Positions 18,655-27,107 of a stretch of DNA of 64,000 nt are shown here, in pieces. A program made the translations under genes and the position numbers. The DNA comes from Microlunatus sagamiharensis. GTDB taxonomy: Bacteria > Actinomycetota > Actinomycetes > Propionibacteriales > Propionibacteriaceae. The number at the start of each line of letters is the position of its first letter. Within the stretch, counting starts at the first letter, position 1. The DNA is taken from positions 2,790,001-2,854,000 of the forward strand of contig NZ_LT629799.1 of NCBI RefSeq assembly GCF_900105785.1, read 5' to 3'. The notes beneath the pieces are model-generated. The model was not told where the DNA came from, did not search any database, and saw only the letters and a program-made list of their open reading frames with translations.

Positions 18655-19532
18655 CGGAGGTCCCCCGCGTTCGGCTGCGACGGCTGCTGCTCGTACGGAG
18701 CCGGCTGGCCCTGCAGGTCGCGCTCGACGTCCTCGAGCGACCGCGCCCGGGCCGGGGCCTGCTGCGTCGGCTGCGACTCGATGGCCGGGGCCTGCCCGCC
18801 GCCGATCGCCTGCGTGCCGGCGCTCGGACCCTGGCCGATCAAGGCCTTCATCCGGCTGAGCTCGTCCTCCACGTCGGAGGTCGACGCGAGCTGCTCGAGC
18901 TCGAGGGTGATGTCGTCCTTGCTCGTGCCCGACGCGTCGTCGAGCGCCCCGCTGGCGAGCAGCTCGTCGATCGCGCCGGCGCGGGCCTGGAGCTGCAGCG
19001 TCTTGTCCTCCGCGCGCTGCACCGCGAGGCCGACGTCGCCCATCTCCTCGCTGATGCCCGAGAATGCCTCGCCGATGCGGCTCTGCGCCTCGGCCGCGGA
19101 GTACGTCGCCTTGATCGTCTCCTTCTTGGTGCGGAAGGCGTCGACCTTGGCCTGCAGCCGCTGGCTGGCCCGGACGAGCTTCTCCTCCTCGCCCTGCAGC
19201 TGCGCGTGCTGGGCCTGGAGGTCCGTGAGCTGCTGCTGGAGCCCCGAACGTCGCGTCAGCGCCTCGCGGGCCAGGTCCTCGCGACCGACCTCGAGCGCCT
19301 TCTGCGCCTGCTGGGTGAGCTTGTCGGCCTGGGTGGAGAGCCCGTTGGCCTGCAGCTCGATGCGCTTGCGGCTCGTGGCCACGTCGGCGACGCCGCGGCG
19401 CACCTTCTGCAGGAGCTCGAGCTGACGCTGGTAGGAGTAGTCCAGCGTCTGCCGCGGGTCTTCGTACTTGTCCAAGGTCTTGTCCGCCTTGGCGCGGAAG
19501 ATCAGGGACATGCGCTGAAAAAGGCCGGCCAT
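18651..19532 (-). CDS. pspA: PspA/IM30 (ESCRT-III-like) membrane stress protein
   Basis: 293 residues. The amphipathic N-terminus MAGLFQRMSLIFRAKADKTLDKYEDP is followed by long coiled-coil helices to about residue 225 (for example LTDLQAQHAQLQ) and a low-complexity Pro/Gln-rich tail. Family proteins bind stressed inner membranes and form ESCRT-III-like rods. The tail after about residue 235 is longer than in E. coli PspA. No PspB/C or PspF homologue is nearby. Confidence 0.92.
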   Translation of the reverse strand: MAGLFQRMSLIFRAKADKTLDKYEDPRQTLDYSYQRQLELLQKVRRGVADVATSRKRIELQANGLSTQADKLTQQAQKALEVGREDLAREALTRRSGLQQQLTDLQAQHAQLQGEEEKLVRASQRLQAKVDAFRTKKETIKATYSAAEAQSRIGEAFSGISEEMGDVGLAVQRAEDKTLQLQARAGAIDELLASGALDDASGTSKDDITLELEQLASTSDVEDELSRMKALIGQGPSAGTQAIGGGQAPAIESQPTQQAPARARSLEDVERDLQGQPAPYEQQPSQPNAGDLR

Positions 19533-19788
19533 GTGGTCTCGGTGGTCCTTCCTGGGCCGAGGAGCGGGGCGAGCGTCGTCCGGAGGAGGCTCCGCCGAGG
19601 AGGGGCGCCCCCGCGTGACAGGCCCCCACCGTATCTCCGTCGTGGGAGCCGGCGCCGGGTAGGAGGGTGCGAGGTTTCGGTTTCCAGGGTCCGGCCTGGG
19701 ATGATCTAGGGGTCGAGACGCCGACGTCCGGTGCTGCGCCAGCCTGCAGCCCACGGCCGGCACGAGGTACGAGGAGCACGAGGCAGCA

Positions 19789-20346
19789 GTGGCACTCTTC
19801 CGTCGCAGCACGACCACGGAGCCCGAGCCGGCGCCGGCCCCCGAGGTCCGCGACCCGTCCGGGCGCAAGTCCGGGCCGACGCCCAGCCGCAGGGAGGCCG
19901 AGGCGGCCCGGCGCCAGCGCGTCACGCAGACCTACAGCAAGCGCGAGGCCCGGCAGCTGGCCTCGCGTCAGAACCGCTCCGAGCGGATGCGGGCGCTCGC
20001 CGCCCGGGACAACACCCCGGAGAAGGCGCTGATGCGCGACTACGTCGACCACCGCTTCAGCATCGGCGAGATCCTGCTGCCGGCGCTCGTGCTGATCCTG
20101 GCGTCGAGCTTCCTCAACACGATCTTCCCGCGCGCCGCCGTCTTCGGCACGGTCGTCATGTACGTCTACGTGCTGGCCGTCCTGCTCGACCTCTTCCTCA
20201 TGTGGCGCGGCTTCAAGAAGGTGCTGGCCAAGCGGATGCCGGGGGCCTCGACGAAGGGCCTCGCCTTCTACGGCGCCAACCGGGCGATCCAGATCCGCCG
20301 CTTCCGCATCCCGTCGCCGCGCATCAAGCGCGGGCAGGCCTACTGA
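19789..20346 (+). CDS. DUF3043 membrane protein
   Basis: 185 residues from GTG 19789 (GAGGAGCACGAGG upstream). The first about 95 residues are charged and cytosolic (Pro/Glu then Arg/Lys-rich RREAEAARRQRV), followed by two hydrophobic helices (about 98-118, 122-142) and a basic tail. This is the DUF3043 layout, and it occupies the place of M. tuberculosis Rv2206. Function unknown. Confidence 0.87.
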   Translation: MALFRRSTTTEPEPAPAPEVRDPSGRKSGPTPSRREAEAARRQRVTQTYSKREARQLASRQNRSERMRALAARDNTPEKALMRDYVDHRFSIGEILLPALVLILASSFLNTIFPRAAVFGTVVMYVYVLAVLLDLFLMWRGFKKVLAKRMPGASTKGLAFYGANRAIQIRRFRIPSPRIKRGQAY

Positions 20347-20372
20347 GCGCCGGCCCCGGGGACGAGGACGCC

Positions 20373-20594
20373 GTGACGAACGACTGGCACTGGGTGGCCG
20401 AGCGCTCCGGGACGGGACGCTCGGGCGCCGCCCGCGCGGTCGGTCCCGAGGGCTTCCCGACGCAGGGCGAGGCCGAGAGCTGGCTGGGCGAGACCTACCC
20501 CGACCTGCTCGAGGGCGGGGTCAGGGCGGTGAGCCTGCACGAGGGCGACCGCCGCGTGTACGGGCCGATGAGCCTGGAGCCCGAGGCCGGCTGA
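20373..20594 (+). CDS. Small conserved actinobacterial protein, unknown function
   Basis: 73 residues from GTG 20373, 27 nt after the DUF3043 gene. It contains GFPTQGEAESWLGETYPDLL and ends RRVYGPMSLEPE, a pattern I recognise from short hypothetical proteins of actinobacteria. No membrane segment or metal motif. Likely co-transcribed with the DUF3043 gene. Confidence 0.7.
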   Translation: MTNDWHWVAERSGTGRSGAARAVGPEGFPTQGEAESWLGETYPDLLEGGVRAVSLHEGDRRVYGPMSLEPEAG

Positions 20595-20616
20595 GCCGCC
20601 CGACCCGCGGCCGCCG

Positions 20617-21576
20617 TCAGCGGGCCGCGGCCGGCGACCCGGAGAGGTTGCCCTCCCCCGTGCGCCGCAGCGTGTCCTCCCACGGCGACGGCGCGAGGCC
20701 GAGCGCGGCCTGCGTACGGCTGGAGTCCATGACGTAGGGCCGCTCGAAGACGTAGCCGAGCTGCCCGAGCTCGCGCATCATCGGGCTGACGACGCCGGTC
20801 GCCCGCACGAGCGGGACCGGCAGCCCGTGCACCGCGACGGCGGGGCGGCCCAGCGCGGCGAGGGCGCCGTCCAGGGCAGCGCGCTGCGTGCTCGGCGGCC
20901 CGCTGACCGCGTGCCACACCTGCCCCCAGGTCCCCTCGTCGAACGCGACCCGGGCGAGCGTGCGCCCCATGTCGGCGACGTCGGTGAAGGTGTGCGGCAG
21001 GTCGGGCCGCCCGATCATCCAGGCGGCGCGGCCGCGGGCGGCCGCCGGGACGTGGCGGGAGACGTGCCCGTTCAGCCCGACGCCGGCGCCGAGGTAGTCC
21101 GACGCCCGCACCTCGACCGCCGCCAGCCGCCCGGCGTCGTGCGCCGCCTTCGCCTCGGCCCACATCCGCGCCCGCAGCCGCCCCTTGTGGTCGGTCGCGA
21201 CGTCCGGCATGCCCTCGGTCATCGGAGCGTCCACGGGCCCGTACGGGTAGAGCGACGCCGCCGTCACGAGCGTGGCGCCGGTCCGCTCGGCGGTCGTGAG
21301 CAGGCTCGCCGCCAACGGGGGCCAGACCTGCTCCCAGACCGTGTAGTCGCGCGGGTTGGCGCAGTTCAGGAGCGCGTCGGCGCCCCGGACCACCGCCTCG
21401 AGCGCGCCCGCGTCGCTCGCGTCCACCGCGACCGACGCGACCCCCTCGATCCCGGTGGGGCGGCCCGAGCGGGTCACGACCGTGACGCGGTGGCCCTGCT
21501 CGGTCATCACCCGGGCCGCCTCGCGCCCCACCGGTCCTGCTCCGACCACGACGGCCGTACGGGTCTGATCACTCAT
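20617..21576 (-). CDS. NAD-dependent epimerase/dehydratase family protein
   Basis: 319 residues. The N-terminal Rossmann motif is VVVGAGPVGREAARVM (about 9-24), followed by VDASDAGALEAVVRGADALLNCANP; the region around SLYPYG matches the extended-SDR active-site area but lacks a clear YxxxK, so catalysis is uncertain (NmrA-like sensing is an alternative). Divergent from a TetR gene; two palindromic operators in the gap suggest that regulator represses it. Confidence 0.78.
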   Translation of the reverse strand: MSDQTRTAVVVGAGPVGREAARVMTEQGHRVTVVTRSGRPTGIEGVASVAVDASDAGALEAVVRGADALLNCANPRDYTVWEQVWPPLAASLLTTAERTGATLVTAASLYPYGPVDAPMTEGMPDVATDHKGRLRARMWAEAKAAHDAGRLAAVEVRASDYLGAGVGLNGHVSRHVPAAARGRAAWMIGRPDLPHTFTDVADMGRTLARVAFDEGTWGQVWHAVSGPPSTQRAALDGALAALGRPAVAVHGLPVPLVRATGVVSPMMRELGQLGYVFERPYVMDSSRTQAALGLAPSPWEDTLRRTGEGNLSGSPAAAR

Positions 21577-21596
21577 CTACGTCTCCTGTTCTTCTT

Positions 21597-21613
21597 CGAG
21601 AGCATTGCTCTCG
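21597..21613. promoter_or_regulatory. TetR-type operator 1
   Basis: CGAGAGCA-T-TGCTCTCG, a perfect 17-nt palindrome 20 nt upstream of the epimerase ATG. Confidence 0.7.
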
Positions 21614-21650
21614 TGGAGCACGAGCATGGCATCGCTCAGGAGACGAAGCA

Positions 21651-21663
21651 AGAGCGGTGCTCT
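21651..21663. promoter_or_regulatory. TetR-type operator 2
   Basis: AGAGC-GGT-GCTCT, sharing AGAGC/GCTCT with operator 1 and centred 52 nt from it, 41 nt before the tetR start. Confidence 0.65.
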
Positions 21664-21704
21664 CGGAACAGGGCGACGCTCTTCCCTTACGGCATGATGT
21701 CCGG

Positions 21705-22412
21705 GTGAGCCCCTCCGCCTCGACCTCGGCCCGGGCCCTGGCGCGCGACCAGCTGACCCGCGCGATCCTCGCCAGCGCCCGCGGCCAGCTGGGCACGGTC
21801 GGCCCGGCCGCGCTCTCGGTCCGGGCCGTCGCGCGTGACGTCGGCATGGTCTCCTCCGCGGTCTACCGCTACTTCCCCAGCCGGGACGAGCTCCTGACCG
21901 CGCTGCTCGTCGAGTGCTTCGACGAGCAGGGCGAGGCCGTCGAGTCCGCGGTCGCCGCTTGCGGGCCGGACGACGTCGCCGGCCGGTGGTCCGCGCTGGC
22001 CCACGCCTTCCGCGGGTGGGCGCTGGCGCACCCCTGGGACTACGCGCTGCTCTACGGCTCGCCCGTCCCGGGCTACGTCGCGCCCGAGCAGACCGTGGGT
22101 CCCGCCGTCCGGACGCCGCGGGTGCTCATGGCCCTGCTCGTGGACGCGGCCGCGCGGGGGTTCCGACAGCCACCCGGTGCGGCCCCGGGACCCGGCCCCG
22201 CCTTCCACGCCGCGGTGGCCGACCTGCGCGGCCTGGCCGGCGCCGACCTGCCGGACGGCCTCCTGCTCGCCGGGCTCGCGGCCTGGTCCGGGCTCGTCGG
22301 CGGCGTGACGCTCGAGCTGTTCGGTCACCTCGAGAACGCGGTCGGCGACCGGGAGGCGTGGTTCGACGCGCTCGCCGCGCGGCTCTGCCCGGTCGCCGCG
22401 ACGCCTGCGTAG
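21705..22412 (+). CDS. TetR/AcrR family regulator
   Basis: 235 residues from GTG 21705. N-terminal HTH: LTRAILASARGQLGTVGPAALSVRAVARDVGMVSSAVYRYFPSRDELL in pieces typical of TetR (recognition helix SSAVYRYF, about residues 48-55). The C-terminal ligand domain (about 80-225) resembles TetR_C_13-like WHG domains (HPWDYALLYGSPVPGY). Divergent from an epimerase; two matching palindromes between them support autoregulation and repression of the neighbour. Confidence 0.88.
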   Translation: MSPSASTSARALARDQLTRAILASARGQLGTVGPAALSVRAVARDVGMVSSAVYRYFPSRDELLTALLVECFDEQGEAVESAVAACGPDDVAGRWSALAHAFRGWALAHPWDYALLYGSPVPGYVAPEQTVGPAVRTPRVLMALLVDAAARGFRQPPGAAPGPGPAFHAAVADLRGLAGADLPDGLLLAGLAAWSGLVGGVTLELFGHLENAVGDREAWFDALAARLCPVAATPA

Positions 22413-22415
22413 GGT
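22410..22415 (+). promoter_or_regulatory. Putative -10 box of the Nudix gene
   Basis: TAGGGT, 7 nt before GTG 22423, overlapping the tetR stop codon. Confidence 0.45.
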
Positions 22416-22422
22416 CGCGCCC

Positions 22423-22905
22423 GTGCCCGTGCCCGACTTCGTCCTCTCGCTGCGCCGGCACGTCGGCCACGCACGGCTCCCCCTGACCGGCGTCTGCGCG
22501 GTCGTGCTGCGGACCGACCGCGGCGGGCCCGAGGTCCTCTACGGGCGCCGCTCCGACAACGGGCTGTGGTCGCTGCCCTCGGGCATCGTCGAGCCGGGCG
22601 AGCAGCCCGCGACCACGGTCGTCCGCGAGGTCTGGGAGGAGCTGCGGGTCGAGGTGGAGACCGAGCGCCTGGCCCTGGTCACCAGCGACCCCGACATCCG
22701 CTACCCGAACGACGACGTCTGCCAGTACGTCAGCCTGACCTTCCGCTGCCGCTACGTCTCCGGCGAGGCCGCGCTCGGCGACGACGAGACGCTCGAGGTC
22801 GCCTGGCGCCCGGCCGACGACCCGCCGGCCGACCTCGACGACGTCCAGCGCCGCCGGCTGGCCGTGGCGCTGGCCGACGACCCGGCCTGCGTGTTCGACC
22901 GCTAG
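22423..22905 (+). CDS. Nudix hydrolase
   Basis: 160 residues from GTG 22423. The Nudix box spans about residues 54-76: GIVEPGEQPATTVVREVWEE then LRV. The GX5EX7REUXEE metal-binding core is intact, while the box's final Gly is Arg. The preceding LWSLPSG and the later DVCQYVSLTFRC fit small nucleotide-pyrophosphate hydrolases; substrate not predictable. It lies 10 nt after tetR but has its own -10-like box. Confidence 0.85.
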   Translation: MPVPDFVLSLRRHVGHARLPLTGVCAVVLRTDRGGPEVLYGRRSDNGLWSLPSGIVEPGEQPATTVVREVWEELRVEVETERLALVTSDPDIRYPNDDVCQYVSLTFRCRYVSGEAALGDDETLEVAWRPADDPPADLDDVQRRRLAVALADDPACVFDR

Positions 22906-22927
22906 ACCGTGTTCCTCTAGACCGTGT
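22902..22927. repeat. 11-nt direct repeat across two convergent stop codons
   Basis: CTAGACCGTGT occurs at 22902-22912 and 22917-22927 (period 15). Each copy supplies the TAG stop of one of the two convergent genes, so one gene end looks duplicated from the other. Confidence 0.55.
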
Positions 22928-23261
22928 CCCGCTCGTCCGTCTGCCCGGCCGCACCCGGGGTGCGGGCCTCCTCGCCGCGCCGGCGACGGACGTCGGCGAC
23001 CAGCAGGGCGGTGCCGAAGCCGGCCACGACGAGGCCCACCCCGGCGACGACGGGCTGGGCGCTGCGCCGCGTCGCCAGGCGCTGCTCGTAGGTCTGGCCC
23101 TCCGAGCCGTCGGCCTTGACGCAGACCGAGCCCGGGGTCATGACCTCGCCCCGGCAGCGGATCTCCGGCGACCCGCCGAGCGTGACCGCGTACGCGACCG
23201 CGACGAGGCCCAGGACCAGCAGCACCACGTGGGCGAGCCGGGTGCGCAGCCGGGCGTTCAC
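22917..23261 (-). CDS. Small membrane protein, unknown function
   Basis: 114 residues from GTG 23261, overlapping the gcvT stop by 4 nt. Two hydrophobic helices (about 10-30 and 72-92) flank a short loop with two Cys ([14 protein letters not shown]), which could form an extracytoplasmic disulfide; the tail is charged and cytosolic. Translationally coupled to gcvT, but no functional link is evident. Confidence 0.75.
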   Translation of the reverse strand: MNARLRTRLAHVVLLVLGLVAVAYAVTLGGSPEIRCRGEVMTPGSVCVKADGSEGQTYEQRLATRRSAQPVVAGVGLVVAGFGTALLVADVRRRRGEEARTPGAAGQTDERDTV

Positions 23262-24385
23262 CGGACGTGCGAGGGGACGAACGGGGGCTTGACGACCCGG
23301 AAGGCCTCGCGCCGGGAGCGGACGTCCACGGTGACGTCGGCGTCCGGGGCGACCGCCGCGTCGAGGAGCGCGAGCGCGATCCCGGTCCGCAGCGTCGGCG
23401 AGAAGGTCCCGGAGGTGACCGTCCCGACCTCGGTGCCCTCGGCGTCGCGCACGACCATGCCCGCGCGCGGGATGCCGCGGCCCTCGGCCCTGAGCCCGCG
23501 CAGCAGCCGGCTCGGCCCCGCCTCCTTCTCCGCCCGCAGCGCGTCGGCGCCCACGAAGGACGGCTTGCCCCACCCGACGGCCCAGCCGACCCGCGCCTGC
23601 AGCGGGGTGATCGAGGGCGACAGGTCCTGGCCGTGCAGCGGGTAGCCCATCTCGGTGCGCAGGGTGTCGCGGGCGCCGAGCCCGGCCGGACGCAGCCCGT
23701 ACGGCTCGCCGGCGGCGACCAGCGCGTCCCAGACGGCGAGCGCGCCGTCGGCGGGCACGACGAGCTCGTAGCCGCGCTCGCCGGTGTAGCCGGTGCGGCA
23801 GACGATCACCGGGGTGCGGTCGACCAGGACGCGGGCGAAGGCCATGTAGGCCAGCTCGACGTCCACGCCGGCTGCGGCCAGGACCTCGTCGGCGCGCGGG
23901 CCCTGGAGGGCCAGCACCGCCTGCTGGTGGTGCAGGTCGACGACCTGGACCCCGTCCGGCGCGCCCACGTGCAGGGCGGCGACGACGGCGGAGGCGTTGG
24001 CGGCGTTCGGGACGAGGAGGACCTCGTCGGAGCCGGTGACGTAGGCGATGAGGTCGTCCACGACCCCGCCGTCGGGGTTGCAGAGCAGCGTGTACTGCGC
24101 CTGGCCCGGGCCGATGCGGTCCAGGTCACCGGTGAGCACGGAGTTCACGTGGGCGAGCGCCCCGGCGCCGACGACTCCGACCTTGCCCAGGTGGCTGACG
24201 TCGAAGAGGCCGACCGCCTCGCGGACGGCCGTGTGCTCCGCGACGACCCCGCCGCCCGCGTACTCCAGCGGCATCGACCAGCCGCCGAACGGCGCGAGCT
24301 TGGCCCCGGCGGCCAGGTGGCGCTCGTGCAGCGGGGACGTGTGCAGCGGAGGCGTCCGCACCTGCGTCTCGTCCTCGGCGCCCAC
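23258..24385 (-). CDS. gcvT: Aminomethyltransferase (glycine cleavage T protein)
   Basis: 375 residues. GTG 24385 is chosen for the GAGGAGGAG just upstream. GcvT motifs: [72 protein letters not shown]. It transfers the lipoyl-bound aminomethyl group to tetrahydrofolate, releasing ammonia. gcvP and gcvH are not in the window, whereas lipoate genes lie 8-11 kb away. Orthologue by position of Rv2211c. Confidence 0.94.
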   Translation of the reverse strand: MGAEDETQVRTPPLHTSPLHERHLAAGAKLAPFGGWSMPLEYAGGGVVAEHTAVREAVGLFDVSHLGKVGVVGAGALAHVNSVLTGDLDRIGPGQAQYTLLCNPDGGVVDDLIAYVTGSDEVLLVPNAANASAVVAALHVGAPDGVQVVDLHHQQAVLALQGPRADEVLAAAGVDVELAYMAFARVLVDRTPVIVCRTGYTGERGYELVVPADGALAVWDALVAAGEPYGLRPAGLGARDTLRTEMGYPLHGQDLSPSITPLQARVGWAVGWGKPSFVGADALRAEKEAGPSRLLRGLRAEGRGIPRAGMVVRDAEGTEVGTVTSGTFSPTLRTGIALALLDAAVAPDADVTVDVRSRREAFRVVKPPFVPSHVR

Positions 24386-24526
24386 CGCTCCTCCTCGACC
24401 ACGTCCGCGGGCGCCCGTGCGGGTCCCGTCCGACCGCGAACCTACCGTGCCGCGCGGCGCCCCCGACCCGCTCGACCCCGGGCACGCACCCGCCCCCGGG
24501 CCCCTGGGCCCGGAGCAGAGCCGCAC

Positions 24527-24532
24527 TAACCT
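24527..24532 (+). promoter_or_regulatory. Putative -10 box of pepA
   Basis: TAACCT, 7 nt before ATG 24540. Confidence 0.5.
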
Positions 24533-24539
24533 GACGGGC

Positions 24540-26096
24540 ATGCCGACTCCTCCGCTGCCCACGCTCGCCCTGTCCACCTCCCTGCCGAAGGGTTCCGTCG
24601 TCCTCGTCGTCGGGCTCGGCGCCGAGGGGGTCCGCGGCGTGCCGGCGGCGGTCGACCAGGCGTACACGAAGACCTACGGCAACGACGTGGCGACGCTGGC
24701 CACCGCGGTCGGCGCGACGAGCAAGGCGGGCCAGACCCGTACGCTCCCGCCGGTCGGCGACGTCCGCGTCGTCGTGGTCGGCCTGGGTGAGCAGAGCGAG
24801 CCGGGCGAGGACGAGGCGGCGGCCGGCGTGGCGCTGCGCGACGCCGCGGCCACCGCCGTGCGCTACGCCGGCGGGCTCGTCGAGGGCGCGGAGACCGACG
24901 GCAAGGCCCGTGCGCGCAACGCCCTGTCCGTCGTCGTCGCCCTCGGGACCACGACCGCGGAGGCCACGCTGGCCGTCGCCACGGGCGCGCTGCTCGGGAC
25001 GTACGCCTACGCCGGCGTCGGCGCGAAGTCGTCGACCCCGCCCGCGATCGACAAGGTCACCGTGCTGCACGACGGCCCGGCCCGCACGCCCGAGGGCGAC
25101 GACGTGGCCGAGGTCGCGACGGTGCTCGCCGGCGCCGTCCTGGCGGCCCGCGAGTGGGTGAACATCCCGGCGAACCTGCTCTACCCCGCCTCCTTCGCCG
25201 AGGAGGTGCAGTCCCTGGTCAAGGGCACCCGGCTGACCTGCGAGGTGCTCGACGAGCGCGAGCTCGAGGCGCAGGGCTACGGCGGCCTGATGGCCGTCGG
25301 TGGCGGTTCGGCGCGGCCGCCGCGCCTCGTGCGCCTCAGCTACCGCCCGCGCGGGGCCAAGACCCACCTGGCGCTGGTCGGCAAGGGCATCACCTTCGAC
25401 ACCGGCGGCCTGAACCTCAAGCCCGGCGACAGCATGTACACGATGAAGTGCGACATGGCCGGCGCCGCCGCCGTGCTCGCCGCCACGTGGGCGATCGCCC
25501 GGCTCGGGCTCAAGGTCCAGGTGACCGCGTACGGCGCGCTCGCCGAGAACATGCCGTCCGGCTCGGCCTACCGCCCCTCCGACGTGATCACCATCTACGG
25601 CGGCACCACGGTCGAGAACGGCAACTCCGACGCGGAGGGCCGCATCGTCATGGCCGACGCCCTCGCCCGGAGCAACGCCGACTCCGCCGACCTCGTGGTC
25701 GACGTGGCCACGCTGACCGGGGCGGCCGTCGTCGCGCTGGGCGACCGGACCGCCGCCGCGTTCGCGACGGACGAGCCGACCTCGCAGCGCGTGCTCGACG
25801 CCGCCCGCACGGCCGGCGAGGCCTTCTGGCCGCTGCCGATCCCGGCCGAGACGCGGGGCAAGCTCGACTCCTCGGTCGCCGACCTGCGCTCGACCGGCGG
25901 CAGCGACCGCGCCGGCGGGGCGCTCGTCGCGGCGGCCTTCCTGCGCGAGTTCGTCGACGCGCCCACGCCGTGGGCGCACCTGGACATCGCGGGCCCGGCC
26001 TTCCGCACCGGCGGCCCCGAGGGCGCGCTCAGCACCGGCGGCACGGGCGTCGGGGTGACCACGCTGGTCGCGCTGGCGCGCTCGATGGCCGGCTGA
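24540..26096 (+). CDS. pepA: Leucyl aminopeptidase, M17 family
   Basis: 518 residues. The C-terminal catalytic domain has the metal-binding segments [26 protein letters not shown] and [14 protein letters not shown]; the family's NTDAEGR signature has Ser for Thr here. The N-terminal about 180 residues form the M17 accessory domain. A di-metal cytosolic exopeptidase for peptide turnover. The order gcvT-pepA-lpd-E2 is conserved in actinobacteria. A hairpin follows 17 nt after the stop. Confidence 0.94.
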   Translation: MPTPPLPTLALSTSLPKGSVVLVVGLGAEGVRGVPAAVDQAYTKTYGNDVATLATAVGATSKAGQTRTLPPVGDVRVVVVGLGEQSEPGEDEAAAGVALRDAAATAVRYAGGLVEGAETDGKARARNALSVVVALGTTTAEATLAVATGALLGTYAYAGVGAKSSTPPAIDKVTVLHDGPARTPEGDDVAEVATVLAGAVLAAREWVNIPANLLYPASFAEEVQSLVKGTRLTCEVLDERELEAQGYGGLMAVGGGSARPPRLVRLSYRPRGAKTHLALVGKGITFDTGGLNLKPGDSMYTMKCDMAGAAAVLAATWAIARLGLKVQVTAYGALAENMPSGSAYRPSDVITIYGGTTVENGNSDAEGRIVMADALARSNADSADLVVDVATLTGAAVVALGDRTAAAFATDEPTSQRVLDAARTAGEAFWPLPIPAETRGKLDSSVADLRSTGGSDRAGGALVAAAFLREFVDAPTPWAHLDIAGPAFRTGGPEGALSTGGTGVGVTTLVALARSMAG

Positions 26097-26113
26097 GCCC
26101 CGGCAGCAGCACC

Positions 26114-26145
26114 GACGCCGCGTCCCCCCGAGGGGGCGCGGCGTC
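26114..26145 (+). terminator. Terminator of pepA
   Basis: GACGCCGCG/CGCGGCGTC plus CCCCC/GGGGG around a short loop, with one bulged T; begins 17 nt after the pepA stop. Confidence 0.75.
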
Positions 26146-26597
26146 CGTGCGTCCAGGGTCCGTCGCACCTGGCAGAGGCGGCTCGGCCGGCGAGGCAGCT
26201 CGATTCGGAGAGGTGGGTCGGGGACGACCGGGGGGAAGCCGCGCCGACCCCCCTGGACCAGCGCGGCTCCCGCGTGAGGGGTCGCCCCCCGGCTCGGCCG
26301 ACGACCTGACCCGCCGACCACCACCCACGCGTCCCTGGTCCACCGCCCGGCACCTCGCTCACGAGGGGCCGGGCGGGACCACGGTCGTCCGCACCGGCGG
26401 TGCCCCGGCGGCCACGAGGCCATCCCACCTCTGGCACACCCCCGCCGGTGCGGGTGTCCGGGCGCGGCCCGGAGGCCGAGGACTTGTCAGGTAGTCCTCA
26501 CTGGGGCGCCCGTACACCCGGGGTTTCGGAGTGCCGGCGGGACCGGATTGGTACGGCGCACGGCTGTTCCGCCGTCTTCGGGTGTGGCCCCGGTCAC
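26146..26597. other. Non-coding gap after pepA
   Basis: About 450 nt without a credible gene: open frames here lack family resemblance and start signals. A weak hairpin (CACCC/GGGTG) lies near 26437-26460. Nothing else recognisable. Confidence 0.6.
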
Positions 26598-26933
26598 TCA
26601 GCGCAGGTCGGGGTGCTTCTTGTTGCGCGTGTTGTAGTCGCGCATCCGCTGCGGGTAGCCGACGACCGCGGCGTCGTAGCCGGGGATCTGCAGCGACTCG
26701 GCGAAGGCGTGGGCCCACTGCGGGGACGGCACGACCCGCCGCGTCCACTCCCCGTCGTAGGCGACGAGCAGCAGCGTGGGCCGCGTGACCGAGGTCTGCG
26801 GCTCGACGAACGCCTCCACGCCGCGGCGGCTGCGGGCGAACGTCGTCAGGTGGGTCGTCGTCGCCTCGTCGACCTTGCCCGACGCGCCGCCGGAGCGGCG
26901 CCCCTTGCCCCTCGCACGGCTGAACCAACCCAT
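26598..26933 (-). CDS. Conserved hypothetical protein
   Basis: 111 residues. Basic N-terminus (MGWFSRARGKGRRSGG), then an alpha/beta-looking core (TRPTLLLVAYDGEWTRRVVP, AAVVGYPQRMRDYN) and a basic tail. No catalytic motif seen. It lies between pepA and lpd, divergent from lpd; similar short proteins occur near lpd in other actinobacteria (from memory). Function unknown. Confidence 0.65.
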   Translation of the reverse strand: MGWFSRARGKGRRSGGASGKVDEATTTHLTTFARSRRGVEAFVEPQTSVTRPTLLLVAYDGEWTRRVVPSPQWAHAFAESLQIPGYDAAVVGYPQRMRDYNTRNKKHPDLR

Positions 26934-27107
26934 CAACCAAGTATTGCGTGCCCTGCACGCGGCGTCATGAAGGAGCGACCACCGCCGGATCGCGCGCCGG
27001 TGCCTGGACGACGAGAGAGCGAACACGCTTCTCGTTCGCGAACGAGGAGGAAGGCACCGGGTTGGAGCGCGAACCGCGCCGCAGCGGAGCGGAGGCAGAA
27101 TCATGGG

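Noticed and set aside
26400-27107. Long N-terminal extension of lpd
   Set aside because: The extension has no family resemblance; FAD motif begins about 10 residues after GTG 27108, which is the normal N-terminus.
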